DNA from: Actinomycetota bacterium
GTDB lineage: Bacteria; Actinomycetota; Thermoleophilia; Solirubrobacterales; JACPNS01
Direction: 5' to 3'
Length of the DNA stretch: 64,000 nt
Assembly: GCA_016213645.1 (NCBI GenBank)
Contig: JACQZY010000013.1
Coordinates: 62,001-126,000, forward strand
Positions 7,850-15,668 of this stretch are shown in pieces. The translations under genes and the position numbers were made by a program. The notes under the pieces were generated by a model. It did no database searches, was not told where the DNA came from, and worked only from the letters and a program-made list of their open reading frames with translations. Within the stretch, counting starts at the first letter, position 1; each line of letters opens with the position of its first letter.

Positions 7850-8293
7850 TCACGCGCTTTTTCTTGCATGTACGAATTGCTCAATACGATCGGCTGCAAC
7901 ATCGACAGGTTCGTGTTCCCAAACGCGGATCACGGCCCAGCCTGAACTTCTCAATAGCTTGGTTTGGGCTTCGTCCCTGAATCTCGTACCTTCGATCTTT
8001 CGTCGCCAAAAATCATGGTTCGAGCGTGGAATCGTTCGGTGAGCGGTGCAGCCGTGCCAAAAACACCCATCAACAAACACGGCGAGCTTCAGTTTGGTGA
8101 ACACAATGTCGGGTCGCACACGTCCCGCCGGCAAATCAATCCGAAGATTTTTGCGGAATCGCATGCCTCGCCCGTGCAACGCACACCGCAGTGCGATCTC
8201 AATCGACGTGTCCCGGTCTCGGTTCGCCCGCATGGAAGCGCTGGCCTGACTGCGACGATTCGTTGGTGTTTCATGTTGGCTCGGCTCGGTCAC
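7850..8293 (-). CDS. vsr: Very short patch repair (Vsr) endonuclease
   Basis: The protein has 147 residues, close to the usual length. It contains the family landmarks: MRANRDRDTSIEIALR at the DNA-binding N-terminal arm, FRKN, the catalytic-region PDIVF, and VFVDGCFWHGC with the characteristic CFWHGC core, followed by SNHDFWRRK and RD. Vsr nicks 5' of the T in T:G mismatches left when 5-methylcytosine deaminates, protecting the genome from mutation at methylated sites. It lies directly after the cytosine methyltransferase on the same strand, the classic pairing, and so probably repairs that enzyme's target site. An earlier in-frame start is unlikely. Confidence 0.92.
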   Translation of the reverse strand: MTEPSQHETPTNRRSQASASMRANRDRDTSIEIALRCALHGRGMRFRKNLRIDLPAGRVRPDIVFTKLKLAVFVDGCFWHGCTAHRTIPRSNHDFWRRKIEGTRFRDEAQTKLLRSSGWAVIRVWEHEPVDVAADRIEQFVHARKSA

Positions 8294-8374
8294 GCAACCG
8301 ATCGTAAAGCGCGCCGCCGTGCCGCTCGGTCCCCTGGTTACGGGGCGATCCGCCGGACAATTCCTCCTATCGGA

Positions 8375-9418
8375 TCACGCCGCGAGCCTGTGAACCCCAG
8401 GGTGCTCCGCTAGGTGTTCCGCCACTGCGTGCGCTATCGCTTCCGCGAGTCGCGGCGGAACGGCGTTGCCGATTTGCCGACCCACGGATGTCATGGATTG
8501 ATGCGCTGGAAACGTGAACTCGTCGGGGAAAGTCATGCACCGCGCGCCCTCACGCAACGTGATGGGGCGATGCTCCTGCGGGTGCAAGTATCGGCCCTTC
8601 TCGGGCTTAAAGAACTCCGTGCGAATTGTGAACGCAGGCCGGTTCCACCAAAGCCGTCCGAATACGTCGGTCGATCCCGTTGGCTTTCTTAGCCAACAAG
8701 CCGGGGTGATATCCGGCCGGCGTGCCGCCAAGTGGAAGCGTCCTTCACCCTCGTTGGGAATCGTCTCGTATCGTTCGATGCTTTTCGCCGTTGGGTTGCG
8801 AGGATTGTGCCAGTTGCGCCCATTGGGTTTACGCGGCAGCCCCGCTACAGCTTCGCGAAACGTGCGCCAACGCGGTAATCCGATGGTACTTGAAGACTCA
8901 GGTGAATGTGTTGGCTGAGGCCACGGCGGTGCGCCGAGCAACGAACCGATAACGATTGCACGCCGACGCGTTTGAGGCACTCCGAAATCGGCGGCGTTCA
9001 AGACTTTTCCCTCCACGTGATAGCCGGCGCGAGATGCGGACTTGATAAACGACGCGTACTCGGGAGATTGCAAAAGCTGGGGGACGTTTTCCATCACAAA
9101 CAACGTCGGCCGCACTTGCAAAAGCGCTCGGCGATACTCACGCCAAAGTGACCGCCTTTCCAATCCTGCTCCAGTCATATTCAGCGCGGAAAACCCTTGG
9201 CACGGCGGCCCGCCGATCATGATGTCGGCGACGGGGAACTGCTTGACCTCTTCAATCGGGCCAGCAAAAACATGATCGCCGAAGTTGATCCTGTACGTCT
9301 CGGCCGCGTCCTCATCCCATTCAACCGCAAATCGAGATTCGAATCTTCCGGTGGCAGAAAAGCCGAGTGACATACCACCGCACCCCGCGAACAAATCGAT
9401 CAATGAAAACTCACGCAT
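8375..9418 (-). CDS. C5-cytosine DNA methyltransferase
   Basis: The protein has 347 residues from the ATG at 9418 (MREFSLIDLFAGCGG). Motifs in order: I (DLFAGCGG), IV with the catalytic cysteine (GGPPCQGFS), VI (FVMENVP), VIII (QTRRRAIVIG) and X (GNAVPP). It methylates cytosine C5, with the target recognition domain between VIII and X. A 16-residue longer frame exists, but its ATG lies inside the LexA-type palindrome at 9460-9473, so the start at 9418 is preferred. It sits between an NgoMIV-like restriction enzyme upstream and vsr downstream, all on one strand. The target is probably the same as that of the endonuclease; GCCGGC-like is inferred from the NgoMIV resemblance. Confidence 0.92.
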   Translation of the reverse strand: MREFSLIDLFAGCGGMSLGFSATGRFESRFAVEWDEDAAETYRINFGDHVFAGPIEEVKQFPVADIMIGGPPCQGFSALNMTGAGLERRSLWREYRRALLQVRPTLFVMENVPQLLQSPEYASFIKSASRAGYHVEGKVLNAADFGVPQTRRRAIVIGSLLGAPPWPQPTHSPESSSTIGLPRWRTFREAVAGLPRKPNGRNWHNPRNPTAKSIERYETIPNEGEGRFHLAARRPDITPACWLRKPTGSTDVFGRLWWNRPAFTIRTEFFKPEKGRYLHPQEHRPITLREGARCMTFPDEFTFPAHQSMTSVGRQIGNAVPPRLAEAIAHAVAEHLAEHPGVHRLAA

Positions 9419-9459
9419 GAATCCGGGCAAGATAGCCGCACACGCGGACGGAAATCGAA

Positions 9460-9473
9460 CGAACATATGTTCG
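9460..9473. promoter_or_regulatory. Perfect LexA (SOS/DinR-type) box
   Basis: CGAACATATGTTCG is a 14-bp perfect palindrome that fits the Gram-positive and actinobacterial SOS box (CGAAC-N4-GTTCG). It lies 41 bases upstream of the methyltransferase start at 9418 and just downstream of the coding start side of the promoter region, inside the gap between the endonuclease and methyltransferase genes. LexA binding there would repress the methyltransferase and vsr until DNA damage. Binding itself is inferred from the motif. Confidence 0.7.
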
Positions 9474-9505
9474 TATTCGGGTCTCGTTCATGTATCGACC
9501 GCGAA

Positions 9506-10288
9506 TCAAAACGCCAAAGCCGGTGCTAGTTCGGACAAGTCCTTCAATCGCCCATGCGCAACGAGTTCTTCGAAAACGCGAATCTGTGCAGTGGCACCCG
9601 ACTCTCGAACTCCAATCTCCAACTCTGCCAATGCCACGTGGTACAACGCGTCTACCTCCCCTGTGCCGCGCGCAAGTGAGGCAAGTCGTGTCGGAAGCGG
9701 CTCGGCGGTCACCGGCGCGATATGCGGCAGCCGACCTCGACGGTTGCGGATCAATACGACAGCTTCATGGCGAACATTCTGAGCGCGATCCGATCGTAGC
9801 GTCCATTTACATGGAATTGCCGCGTGCAGAAATCGTGATCCTTGATCGTCTTCAAGACCAACGGTCACGTCGGGCTTGATCGCGTAGTCCCCGCCAATTG
9901 CCGAGCGCAGCGTTTCGGTTTCGTCGGCATCGATGAGCTTCTTGACGGTCGCAAGATGCCTGTATTGCTCGAAGTCCGAAATGACCGTTTTGCGACTGAC
10001 GACGACGCTGCGTCCGCTTTGAGTCGGCGGTAGGGACCGAATCAGATGCTCCTGAATCGCATCCTCCAGAGCCTTTCCCGCGGTTTGACCAACATGCGAT
10101 CGTTCGACGGTCACGTTCATTGCGCGCAGCATTGACGCCGATATCGCGCAACTCGGCACGCTGCCCTTGTCGGCGATCGTCGCCCGCCCGTCTTTCCAGC
10201 CGAGAAGTTCTGGCACGAATGAGAGTGTGGTCATTGTGGTGAGGTCCGAAGCAAAGCTGGAAATCCGGTCACTCAGTTGGTTCGTCAC
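9506..10288 (-). CDS. NgoMIV-like type II restriction endonuclease
   Basis: The protein has 260 residues from the GTG at 10288; the frame is open further upstream, but that part is not protein-like. The core signature of the NgoMIV/Cfr10I group is clear: a catalytic aspartate in AIKPDVTVG (D140 with this start) and the CKWTLRSDRAQN motif (K161), followed by EAVVLIRNRRGRLPHI and TGEVDALYHVAL. These enzymes bind as tetramers and cut GCCGGC-type sites, Mg-dependent. It is the first gene of a minus-strand R-M-V string with the methyltransferase and vsr. The start is uncertain: GTG at 10291 or ATG at 10234 are alternatives. The exact recognition site is not established. Confidence 0.85.
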   Translation of the reverse strand: MTNQLSDRISSFASDLTTMTTLSFVPELLGWKDGRATIADKGSVPSCAISASMLRAMNVTVERSHVGQTAGKALEDAIQEHLIRSLPPTQSGRSVVVSRKTVISDFEQYRHLATVKKLIDADETETLRSAIGGDYAIKPDVTVGLEDDQGSRFLHAAIPCKWTLRSDRAQNVRHEAVVLIRNRRGRLPHIAPVTAEPLPTRLASLARGTGEVDALYHVALAELEIGVRESGATAQIRVFEELVAHGRLKDLSELAPALAF

Positions 10289-10451
10289 CACGCATAGCCC
10301 ACCTGCATTCGTCGAGGACGGCGCGAAGCGCCGCCCGCAGGCGCAGGCGGCGAAGCCGCCCTTGATGTAAGTAAAGAAACTTCTCACAAATATCCACATA
10401 CAACCATGCCGAACGCGATCGAGGTCACGCGCCACCGGTATCTTCGAGTCC

Positions 10452-11003
10452 ATGACGGACACCGACTGGGCACACCGGACTGCCGGCGATCTGCTCGTCG
10501 ATTTGGACGGGCGCTGGCGGCACACGATGGCGGTCGGCGAGCGAGCGCGTGAACTCGCGTGGCTCGTCGATGAGCGAGATCACAACGCGTTGATTTCGGC
10601 TGCATACCTGCACGACATCGGGTATTCGCCGACGATCCGAGACACGGGCTTTCATCCGATCGACGGAGCGAGTTTCCTGCGCAAGCAAGGAAAGAATCGC
10701 CTGGCCGGACTTGTGGCGCACCATTCGTTTGCTCGCATCGAAGCCGAGTTGCGCGGGCTCTCCGAACAGCTCGACCAATTCGACGACGAACAATCCCCGG
10801 TGAGCGCCGTACTCGCGTATTGCGATCTGACCACGGGCGAGGGCGGCGCACGCGTTACGTTGAAACAACGCTTGAACGCGATTTCGAAACGCCACACAAA
10901 CGAAAGTCCAGTCCTCGATTCGATCGCCGACCTTGAGGCGCAGGCGACGCCGCTGATCGCGTCGGTCGAGCGTCAAATAGGTCGGCTATCGGTCAATCAA
11001 TGA
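10452..11003 (+). CDS. HD-domain phosphohydrolase
   Basis: The protein has 183 residues. Metal-binding HD residues are visible in order: RWRHTMAVG (first H), AAYLHDIGY (the HD pair, about residue 56), FHPIDGASFLR and LVAHHSFAR. HD proteins of this size hydrolyse phosphate esters, often of nucleotides; the substrate here is unknown. It is convergent with the Nudix gene, overlapping it by 11 bases at the 3' ends. HD and Nudix genes of this kind recur in the regulatory part of actinomycete integrative elements. Whether it acts on a signalling nucleotide or on element control is not known. Confidence 0.75.
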   Translation: MTDTDWAHRTAGDLLVDLDGRWRHTMAVGERARELAWLVDERDHNALISAAYLHDIGYSPTIRDTGFHPIDGASFLRKQGKNRLAGLVAHHSFARIEAELRGLSEQLDQFDDEQSPVSAVLAYCDLTTGEGGARVTLKQRLNAISKRHTNESPVLDSIADLEAQATPLIASVERQIGRLSVNQ

Positions 11004-11463
11004 ACGGTGTTCCCGCGTAGTCGAAGCAATCACGAATACGTCGCCGAATCGATTCGTGGATCGGCAGCGTGAGCATCGCGGATTCATTGAAGTAGCCGAC
11101 TTCGGCTGACTCTTCGCTCGTCGAGAGGTCGCCTCCGATTGCCTCGCAGCGAAAACAGACCGAGAACTGCTGACGAACCTCGCCGTCGGAATACTCAACG
11201 ACGTGCCGCGGATCGGAATAGATACCGACAAGAAACAGCGGGCGTACCTCGATGCCGGTTTCTTCGCGAGTCTCGCGAATCATGGTCTGCTTGATCGTCT
11301 CGCCCGGCTCCATCGCGCCACCGGGAATCGTCCAGAACTCGTTGTCGGTCCGCTTGAGCAGTAGGACCCGGTTCTCGGGATCGACCACCACGGCCGAAGC
11401 GGCCGGAATCAGGCTGTTGGCCGCCGGAGCGTCGGGGTTTTGAAAGTGCTCGATTCGTGTCAT
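10993..11463 (-). CDS. Nudix hydrolase of the element (Pif-like context)
   Basis: The protein has 156 residues from the ATG at 11463. The Nudix box is present: GGAMEPGETIKQTMIRETR followed by EETGIEV (GX5EX7REUXEEXGU), about residues 44-66. Nudix enzymes cleave nucleoside diphosphates linked to another moiety. In pSAM2 a Nudix-motif protein (Pif) mediates immunity to incoming copies of the same element, so this gene could have that role; the link is by context only. It begins five bases after the stop of the Xre-DUF5919 gene (stop 11468), so the two are one operon. Its 3' end overlaps the convergent HD gene. Confidence 0.85.
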   Translation of the reverse strand: MTRIEHFQNPDAPAANSLIPAASAVVVDPENRVLLLKRTDNEFWTIPGGAMEPGETIKQTMIRETREETGIEVRPLFLVGIYSDPRHVVEYSDGEVRQQFSVCFRCEAIGGDLSTSEESAEVGYFNESAMLTLPIHESIRRRIRDCFDYAGTPFID

Positions 11464-11467
11464 GGTG

Positions 11468-12202
11468 CTAGACGGGCCGTGAAGCGGACCAGATGCGGTC
11501 GAAATGGTCGGCCATCTGCTCGAAGAGCCCACCGTTGCCGCAGCGTCGCAGATGCAACGCGGGTGCAGCGTAACCCGGCAGCCCGAAGAGGTGTGGAGTA
11601 ACGATCATATGATCGTCAAACCGGAAGATCGAGTTGTAAAGCGGAGTCGAATGGAATCGCATCGAAAACAGCTCGCTCGGCTCTGGCTGCTCGAAATACT
11701 TGACGCTCGTGCGGATTCGGCCTTCAAGGGCGCCGCCGAGTTTTTCCTCTTCGTCGCGATACGCGACGTGAACACCGGTCGGGTCCGCCAGCGCGATACG
11801 GACCTCGCATCCGGCTTCGACCTTCGCTGCCAACGTGCTTGCGAGGCCCGGATGCTGCTCGGGCAGATGTTGCATCGCGAATCCGAGCAAGTCGATTCGC
11901 TTCTCGGCGTTTTCGATCAGCGCGGCCCAGCGCTCCCTCGGCATGTCGGCGCGATGCCCGTAGACGGCGATCACTTCGTCGGTGGCTTCCGCTCCCGTAA
12001 GCGGCGAGTCGCTGTCGGGCCAAAGCACGTATGCCTCCTGCCCGACGAGATCGGCGACGCGTTGCCGCGATCTGGGATGCGGGGTCGTAGCGCCGCTTAC
12101 CCACCGCTGCACCGTTTTCAGATCAACGCCTAATTCGTCGGACAGCTCCTCAGGCGAGAGCTGCGCCTTCTGCATAGCATGTTTGAGCCGGTTGTTTGCC
12201 AT
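11468..12202 (-). CDS. Xre-family regulator with C-terminal DUF5919-like domain
   Basis: The protein has 244 residues from the ATG at 12202. An N-terminal helix-turn-helix is seen at about 10-40 (LSPEELSDELGVDLKTVQRW), followed by a region ending near residue 65. The C-terminal part (about 85-240), including IDLLGFAMQHLPEQHPG, EVRIALADPTG and LFGLPGYAAPALHLRR, looks like the DUF5919 domain common in regulators of actinomycete integrative elements, related in style to phospholipase-D-like sensors. It probably represses the divergent transfer/replication operon beginning at 12372. The gap between them carries three phased GGAC repeats and a perfect palindrome (12235-12271). It is co-transcribed with the Nudix gene. 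Confidence 0.8.
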   Translation of the reverse strand: MANNRLKHAMQKAQLSPEELSDELGVDLKTVQRWVSGATTPHPRSRQRVADLVGQEAYVLWPDSDSPLTGAEATDEVIAVYGHRADMPRERWAALIENAEKRIDLLGFAMQHLPEQHPGLASTLAAKVEAGCEVRIALADPTGVHVAYRDEEEKLGGALEGRIRTSVKYFEQPEPSELFSMRFHSTPLYNSIFRFDDHMIVTPHLFGLPGYAAPALHLRRCGNGGLFEQMADHFDRIWSASRPV

Positions 12203-12234
12203 TGCTAATGCGGATTTTCGCCGCGCACGTCTAC

Positions 12235-12271
12235 GGACACATCGGGACATTTGCGGACGCACTTAAGTGCG
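12235..12271. promoter_or_regulatory. Phased GGACA repeats and palindrome, putative operator
   Basis: GGACA, GGACA and GGAC start at 12235, 12245 and 12255, exactly 10 bases (one helical turn) apart. They are followed by the perfect palindrome CGCACTTAAGTGCG at 12258-12271. The block lies between the divergent Xre regulator (start 12202) and the element's main operon (start 12372), where an operator for both promoters is expected. Confidence 0.6.
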
Positions 12272-12371
12272 GGCGGCTTGCCCATAAAGCGTCCCGAAGC
12301 GCGGTTGTTCTGCCGAGTGATTCGCCGTTTGATGGATGCAAGTCAATCAACCCCTCACAAGGAGGAACCGA

Positions 12372-12692
12372 ATGAAACTCCCAATCGACACCACCGGCAT
12401 GATGTTCATGTGCGCGACCGGCCCCGAACCGGTGCTCGACTTCGAGACCAAAGCGCCCAAGGCCGACGAGAACGGCGAACCGCTCTACGGCGTCCAGGTC
12501 GTCACGATCAGCGAAGCCGGCGCCGAGGTCATCAACGTCAAGACCCCCGGCCAGCCGCGCGTCAAGGGCGGACAGGCGGTAAGCGTTCATGGTCTGGTCG
12601 CGACGCCGTGGAGCATGGGCGATCGAGCCGGCGTCGCGTTTCGCGCGAGCAAGATCGAAGCCGCCGCCAAGGCCGGTGAGAGCCGTGCCTGA
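12372..12692 (+). CDS. SCO3933-like small regulatory protein of integrative elements
   Basis: The protein has 106 residues and is preceded by a strong AAGGAGGAA (about 12358-12366). The N-terminus MKLPIDTTGMMFMC, the central ENGEPLYGVQVVTI and the C-terminal GLVATPW...GVAFRA pattern match the small proteins annotated in actinomycete elements as SCO3933-type regulators, or plasmid replication/integration/excision activators. It opens the operon that continues with the FtsK-like gene, whose GTG start at 12685 lies inside its 3' end. Its biochemical activity is unknown; an OB-like or beta-rich DNA-associated role is a guess. Confidence 0.7.
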   Translation: MKLPIDTTGMMFMCATGPEPVLDFETKAPKADENGEPLYGVQVVTISEAGAEVINVKTPGQPRVKGGQAVSVHGLVATPWSMGDRAGVAFRASKIEAAAKAGESRA

Positions 12693-14040
12693 AAACAGGA
12701 GCACCGCCAAGAACGATGACTGGTTGATCGAGTTGTTCTCGTCGATGCTGTTCGGAGCCTTCACGCTTGCGTGGAGGTTCCGGACCGAGCTTGCCGTCTT
12801 CTGCTCGCCGATCTGGCTCTCCAACCTGCTGACGCCGCTGCTTGGAGGGTCCGCAGGATCGCTGCTTGCGCTCGCGCTCGTCGTCCTCGCGTTTTCGGTC
12901 CCGAAATCCCGCAGGTGGATTCTCCATCGCCTCTACGTCTCACGCCTGCGTCGCAGGTGGGAGCGAGCCTGCCGGGCGGTCGAGCTGACCGATCGCGATC
13001 AGAAGCCATCGACAGTCACCGACGCGGCGAAGATCGCCGCCGGTGATCGGATCGTCGTCCGCGTGCATCGCGGCGGCTCGGTCGAAGACCTCGATCGCAA
13101 CCGCGAACGTCTGGCCTCGGCCCTCGGCGTGCGCGAGGTGCGCGTCACGCGCGACTCTGTCAACGCCGCCTTCGCGCACGTGAGCATCGCTAGGCGCGAC
13201 CCACTTGAGGTTGCCGAGCCGATGAGATGGCCCCACGTAGACGCCGCAACTCTCTCGCTCTGGCAGCCGATACCGGTCGGCGTCGATGACGACGGCGAGG
13301 TCGATTTGATCCATCTGCCGGAGCGAAATGTCCTGATCGGCGGCGAGCCTGGCGCCGGTAAGTCGGTGGCGCTTTCGATGATCGTCGCGACGGCCGCGCT
13401 TGACCCGAACGTCCGCCTCTGGCTGCTCGACGGCAAGCAGGTTGAACTGGCGAGCTGGTCGCCGATGGCCGAGCGTTCGGTCGGCCCGAGCATCGAAGAG
13501 GCGATCTCGGTCCTGCGCGATCTTCAGCGCGAGATGGACGCGCGATACACGGCGTTGCTTGAAGTCGGCCTTCGCAAGGTCGAGCCGGGGATTGGCATGC
13601 CGATGCACCTCGTCGTCTGCGACGAACTGGCCTTCTACCTCACGGTCTCCGATCGCAAACCGCGCGGCGAGTTCGGCGATCTGATGCGCGATCTGGTCAG
13701 CCGAGGACGCGCGGCCGGGATCGTCGTCGTTGCGGCGACCCAGAAGCCGAGTCACGACATCATCCCGACAAGTCTGCGCGACCTGTTTGGATTTCGCTGG
13801 GCGCTTCGCTGCAACACGCCGCAAGCATCAGACACGATTCTCGGCGCGGGCTGGGCAAGCCAAGGCTTCGACGCTTCAAGCGTCGCGGGCTTTCAGCGCG
13901 GGGTCGGGTTCCTGCTTGCTGAAGAGTCCTCTCCGCGTCGCCTGCTCTCGTACTACCTCTCAGACGATGACCTCGAAGATCTCGCACGGCGCGCGCAGGT
14001 AACGCGGGCCGGGATCGGCGGTGGTGATGTCGCAGCTTGA
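12685..14040 (+). CDS. FtsK/SpoIIIE-type DNA translocase (TraSA-like transfer protein)
   Basis: The protein has 451 residues from the GTG at 12685, which overlaps the upstream stop. The N-terminal 110 residues contain one or two hydrophobic segments (LLALALVVLAF near 70-80) followed by a basic stretch. The ATPase domain has Walker A GGEPGAGKSVALS (about 218-230), Walker B HLVVCDELAF (about 308) and the RAAGIVVVAATQKP segment typical of FtsK/TraB. In actinomycete elements one such hexameric pump moves double-stranded DNA into the recipient without a relaxase. It is coupled to the Rep gene by a 14-base overlap. The gamma winged-helix domain of chromosomal FtsK is absent, as in other Tra proteins. 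Confidence 0.9.
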   Translation: MPENRSTAKNDDWLIELFSSMLFGAFTLAWRFRTELAVFCSPIWLSNLLTPLLGGSAGSLLALALVVLAFSVPKSRRWILHRLYVSRLRRRWERACRAVELTDRDQKPSTVTDAAKIAAGDRIVVRVHRGGSVEDLDRNRERLASALGVREVRVTRDSVNAAFAHVSIARRDPLEVAEPMRWPHVDAATLSLWQPIPVGVDDDGEVDLIHLPERNVLIGGEPGAGKSVALSMIVATAALDPNVRLWLLDGKQVELASWSPMAERSVGPSIEEAISVLRDLQREMDARYTALLEVGLRKVEPGIGMPMHLVVCDELAFYLTVSDRKPRGEFGDLMRDLVSRGRAAGIVVVAATQKPSHDIIPTSLRDLFGFRWALRCNTPQASDTILGAGWASQGFDASSVAGFQRGVGFLLAEESSPRRLLSYYLSDDDLEDLARRAQVTRAGIGGGDVAA

Positions 14041-15376
14041 GCCCGACATCGCGAAAGAGATCGCCTGGCGCATCGGCAACGACGCCAGGTGGACCCGGTG
14101 GCGCGAGCAGTTAGAGCAGACGCGCTACTGCCACCGACCGGTCCGCCTGCGCGGCGCGACCTTCGATCAGGACGGGGTGCTTACCTACAGCACAGCCGTA
14201 GAACCCGGTGGCGTACTGCTCAAAGCCTGCGGCAACCGCCGCGAGGCGATCTGCCCGCCGTGTTCGCGCACCTACAAAGGCGATCTCTGGCAGCTCGTGA
14301 TCGCCGGGCTTATCGGCGGCAAGGGCGTGCCGGATGCGGTCGCTTACCATCCGATGGTCTTTGCGACCTTCACCGCGCCGAGCTTCGGCGCGGTGCACGG
14401 CATCCACGCGAGCGGCGACAGATGTCGGCCAAGGCGCGGCGGAGACCGCTGCGAGCACGGGATCAAGCTCGCCTGCTGGCGTTCCCATAACCCGGACGAC
14501 GCCAAATGCGGCGAGCCGATCTGCCTCGATTGTTTCGACTACGCGGGCGCGCTGATCTGGAATGCGCTTGCGCCCGAGTTGTGGCGTAGGACGACGATCT
14601 ACATCCGACGAGCGCTGGCCGTAGAACTCGGCCTTACCGCCGCCGCGCTCTCGCGCAAGGCACGCGTTTCGTTCCTCAAGGTCGCCGAGTATCAGAAACG
14701 CGGCCTGCTGCACTTCCACGCGATCATCCGCCTGGACGGAGCCGAAGGACCGATCAACCTCCCGGATGGCATTTCAACCGCGAAACTTGAGAATGCCATT
14801 CGGCGAGCGGCCCAGGGGGTTAGCGTGCCCGGCCCGTCAGGTGATTTCGCCGAAATTCGTTGGGGTGACGAGCTGGACATCTCACCGCTTGGCGGAGGCG
14901 GGAAGTCCGCTAACCGCGCGGCGGCTTACGTCGCGAAGTACGCCACCAAATCGACAGAGGCCGTCGGCGGACTGACGCGGTCGGTCGGCGCGGCGCAAGC
15001 ATCCAAGTTGCCGGTCAGCGACCACGTCCGCCGGTTTATCGCAACGGCGCATGAACTTGCGAGTCGCAATGAGCTTGCCGATCTGCGGCTGCCCAAGGTC
15101 GCGCATCAACTTGGATTTCGTGGCCATTGGACGACGAAGAGTCGCCGGTACTCGACGACAATGGGAGCGTTGCGTGAGGCGCGAAAACTCTTCGCGCAGG
15201 AACAAGACGCGAACCGGCAATCGGCCGGCGAACATCGCTCGATGTGGGAGTTCGCCGGGTCCGGACACGCTTCGCGAGCTGACCTGGCGCTCGTCGCAAG
15301 ATTGGCAACCGAACAGGAACGCATCCGTCGCATCGCGGTCGTGGAACGGCGAACTGATGACCCGCGATCCCGTTAA
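14027..15376 (+). CDS. RepSA-like rolling-circle replication initiator
   Basis: The protein has 449 residues from the ATG at 14027; GTG codons at 14021 and 14024 are alternatives. A cysteine-rich region (CPPCSRTYKGD near 80, and CWRSH...CLDCFDY) precedes the HUH endonuclease core: LLHFHAIIRLDG (about 225-236) and the catalytic tyrosine motif AAYVAKYATK (about 298-307). These fit the RepSA family of pSAM2-type elements, which nicks the element's origin and starts rolling-circle replication after excision. It overlaps the tra gene upstream and the xis gene downstream (15357), so replication, excision and integration genes are in one operon. The origin is not recognised, though it often lies inside or near rep. 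Confidence 0.88.
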   Translation: MSQLEPDIAKEIAWRIGNDARWTRWREQLEQTRYCHRPVRLRGATFDQDGVLTYSTAVEPGGVLLKACGNRREAICPPCSRTYKGDLWQLVIAGLIGGKGVPDAVAYHPMVFATFTAPSFGAVHGIHASGDRCRPRRGGDRCEHGIKLACWRSHNPDDAKCGEPICLDCFDYAGALIWNALAPELWRRTTIYIRRALAVELGLTAAALSRKARVSFLKVAEYQKRGLLHFHAIIRLDGAEGPINLPDGISTAKLENAIRRAAQGVSVPGPSGDFAEIRWGDELDISPLGGGGKSANRAAAYVAKYATKSTEAVGGLTRSVGAAQASKLPVSDHVRRFIATAHELASRNELADLRLPKVAHQLGFRGHWTTKSRRYSTTMGALREARKLFAQEQDANRQSAGEHRSMWEFAGSGHASRADLALVARLATEQERIRRIAVVERRTDDPRSR

Positions 15377-15668
15377 CCAACCTGCTCGACTGACCACCGC
15401 GGCCGAACTTGCAACGCGGCTCGGAGTGTCGCGCGCTTATGTATACGAACACGCGGAGCGGCTTGGGGCGATAAGGCTCGGATGCGGGCCGCGCGCGCGT
15501 CTTCGCTTCGATCCACACGAGGTCATGAGCCGATTGCTTGTCGGCGCCACGTCGGAAGACCCGACGGCTCAGAACCGAACGGCCGTCCGCACAAGGACCG
15601 GGCGGCCTTCGCCCGACACGACTCGCGACAGCCCACTGCTGCCGATCAAGACCGCGAGCGTCCAGTAG
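15357..15668 (+). CDS. xis: Excisionase-like helix-turn-helix protein
   Basis: The protein has 103 residues. A MerR/excisionase-type winged helix is seen at about 12-60: LTTAAELATRLGVSRAYVYE, then a short wing region with LRFDPHEV. The C-terminus is Arg/Thr/Pro-rich and probably disordered. The ATG overlaps the rep stop by 20 bases, and the integrase GTG starts on the last base of its TAG stop. That rep-xis-int order is typical of actinomycete integrative elements, where Xis directs the integrase toward excision. The start at 15357 is chosen because it is the only one that keeps the domain intact without a long unrelated extension. Confidence 0.8.
   Translation: MTRDPVNQPARLTTAAELATRLGVSRAYVYEHAERLGAIRLGCGPRARLRFDPHEVMSRLLVGATSEDPTAQNRTAVRTRTGRPSPDTTRDSPLLPIKTASVQ

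Noticed and set aside
9418-9466. Longer start for the methyltransferase at 9466
   Set aside because: That ATG lies within the LexA-type palindrome, and the extra residues do not resemble the family N-terminus. The start at 9418 gives motif I at the usual position.
10331-10360. GC-rich near-palindrome in front of the endonuclease
   Set aside because: A stem of about 7 bp can form (CGCCGCC/GGCGGCG), but there is no T-run, and such sequences are frequent by chance at this GC content.
12940-13824. 294-residue frame antisense to the FtsK-like gene
   Set aside because: The plus strand has Walker motifs and coupling to neighbours. The minus frame is compositionally an antisense shadow.
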